Below, piece by piece: positions 6,330 through 6,569 of a stretch of 6,569 nucleotides of DNA (position 1 is the first letter of the stretch; each line of letters starts with the position of its first letter). This stretch comes from Methyloprofundus sp. (lineage in GTDB: Bacteria > Pseudomonadota > Gammaproteobacteria > Methylococcales > Methylomonadaceae). Location of the stretch: contig DAOVWV010000095.1 of the NCBI GenBank assembly GCA_030636485.1, forward strand, positions 1 to 6,569. Reading direction: 5' to 3'. The position numbers and the translations under genes were made by a program. Under the pieces are notes generated by a model. It saw nothing but the letters and a program-made list of their open reading frames with translations. It ran no database searches and was not told where the DNA came from.

Positions 6330-6569
6330 ATGCGCTATACCACTTTTTTAATCTTGTTTTTTTGCACCCAGTCAGCGATGGCCGCCTTTAGTATCAAACA
6401 GGTTGCCCAGGGCATTTATGTACACCAGGGGCTAATAGAAATCCCCGATACTCATAATCATGATGCCATTGCCAATATCGGCTTTATTGTCGGTAAAAAG
6501 TGCATCGCTGTAGTCGATAGTGGTGGTAATCCTGCGCAAGGAGAACAATTAAATGCTGCGATAAAGAAA
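6330..6569 (+). CDS. Exported metallo-beta-lactamase-fold hydrolase, N-terminal part (quinoprotein relay system zinc metallohydrolase-like)
   Basis: The reading frame is open to the window edge, giving about 80 residues. It begins with a signal peptide: MRYTT, then a hydrophobic stretch FLILFFC, then a likely signal peptidase I site after SAMA (before AFSIKQV), so the product should be periplasmic. The mature start matches the opening of metallo-beta-lactamase-fold proteins: VAQGIYVHQG, then HDAIANIGFIVG, then CIAVVDSGG. From memory this pattern is most like the quinoprotein relay system zinc metallohydrolase group, which occurs with PQQ-dependent oxidation systems in methylotrophs. The zinc-binding HxHxDH motif would lie beyond the window and cannot be checked. 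Two ATGs stand in tandem (6327 and 6330). The second is preferred because AAGGA (6319-6323) is 6 bases away instead of 3. Its link with the fdh locus is only proximity. Confidence 0.75.
   Translation, partial: MRYTTFLILFFCTQSAMAAFSIKQVAQGIYVHQGLIEIPDTHNHDAIANIGFIVGKKCIAVVDSGGNPAQGEQLNAAIKK

Overview
The window looks like chromosomal DNA of a gammaproteobacterial methylotroph, probably a methanotroph of the Methylococcales type. This is an inference from three things: a complete cytoplasmic NAD-dependent formate dehydrogenase locus, a neighbouring exported metallohydrolase of a family linked to PQQ/quinoprotein oxidation, and moderate, slightly AT-rich base composition with small dispersed palindromes between genes. 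No rRNA, tRNA, phage, IS or CRISPR sequence is visible.

Layout. Positions 1-97 lie downstream of the leftward operon and hold a perfect REP-like hairpin. Positions 98-5030 are one leftward (minus-strand) transcription unit. In transcription order it holds the formate dehydrogenase beta subunit (a NuoE-NuoF/FdsG-FdsB fusion, 564 aa), a DUF29 protein of unknown function (145 aa), and the molybdopterin/Fe-S catalytic alpha subunit (924 aa). The gaps are 20 and 5 bases, so the three genes are very likely co-transcribed and the last two translationally coupled. Positions 5031-5226 are a divergent control region with a candidate leftward promoter and a LysR-type operator. Positions 5227-6114 encode a LysR-type regulator on the plus strand. 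Positions 6115-6326 are intergenic and contain a 97-bp palindromic element with 9-bp inverted ends. From 6330 to the window edge runs the signal-peptide-bearing N-terminus of a metallo-beta-lactamase-fold protein.

How the parts work together. The alpha subunit should oxidise formate to CO2 at a Mo or W bis-pterin centre. Electrons would pass through its Fe-S clusters to the beta subunit, where FMN reduces NAD+. The divergent LysR protein is the natural candidate regulator. The two-subunit architecture, with a fused beta subunit, resembles FDH1 of Methylobacterium extorquens more than the FdsGBACD enzymes, which have separate FdsG and FdsB.

Most worth a second look: the DUF29 gene inserted between the two enzyme subunits; a tyrosine in place of one expected cysteine ligand of the alpha-subunit [2Fe-2S] cluster, with an extra adjacent cysteine further on; the overlapping dyads in the divergent promoter; and the composite palindromic element after the regulator. 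I see no convincing wholly new system. The DUF29-FDH association is the nearest candidate.
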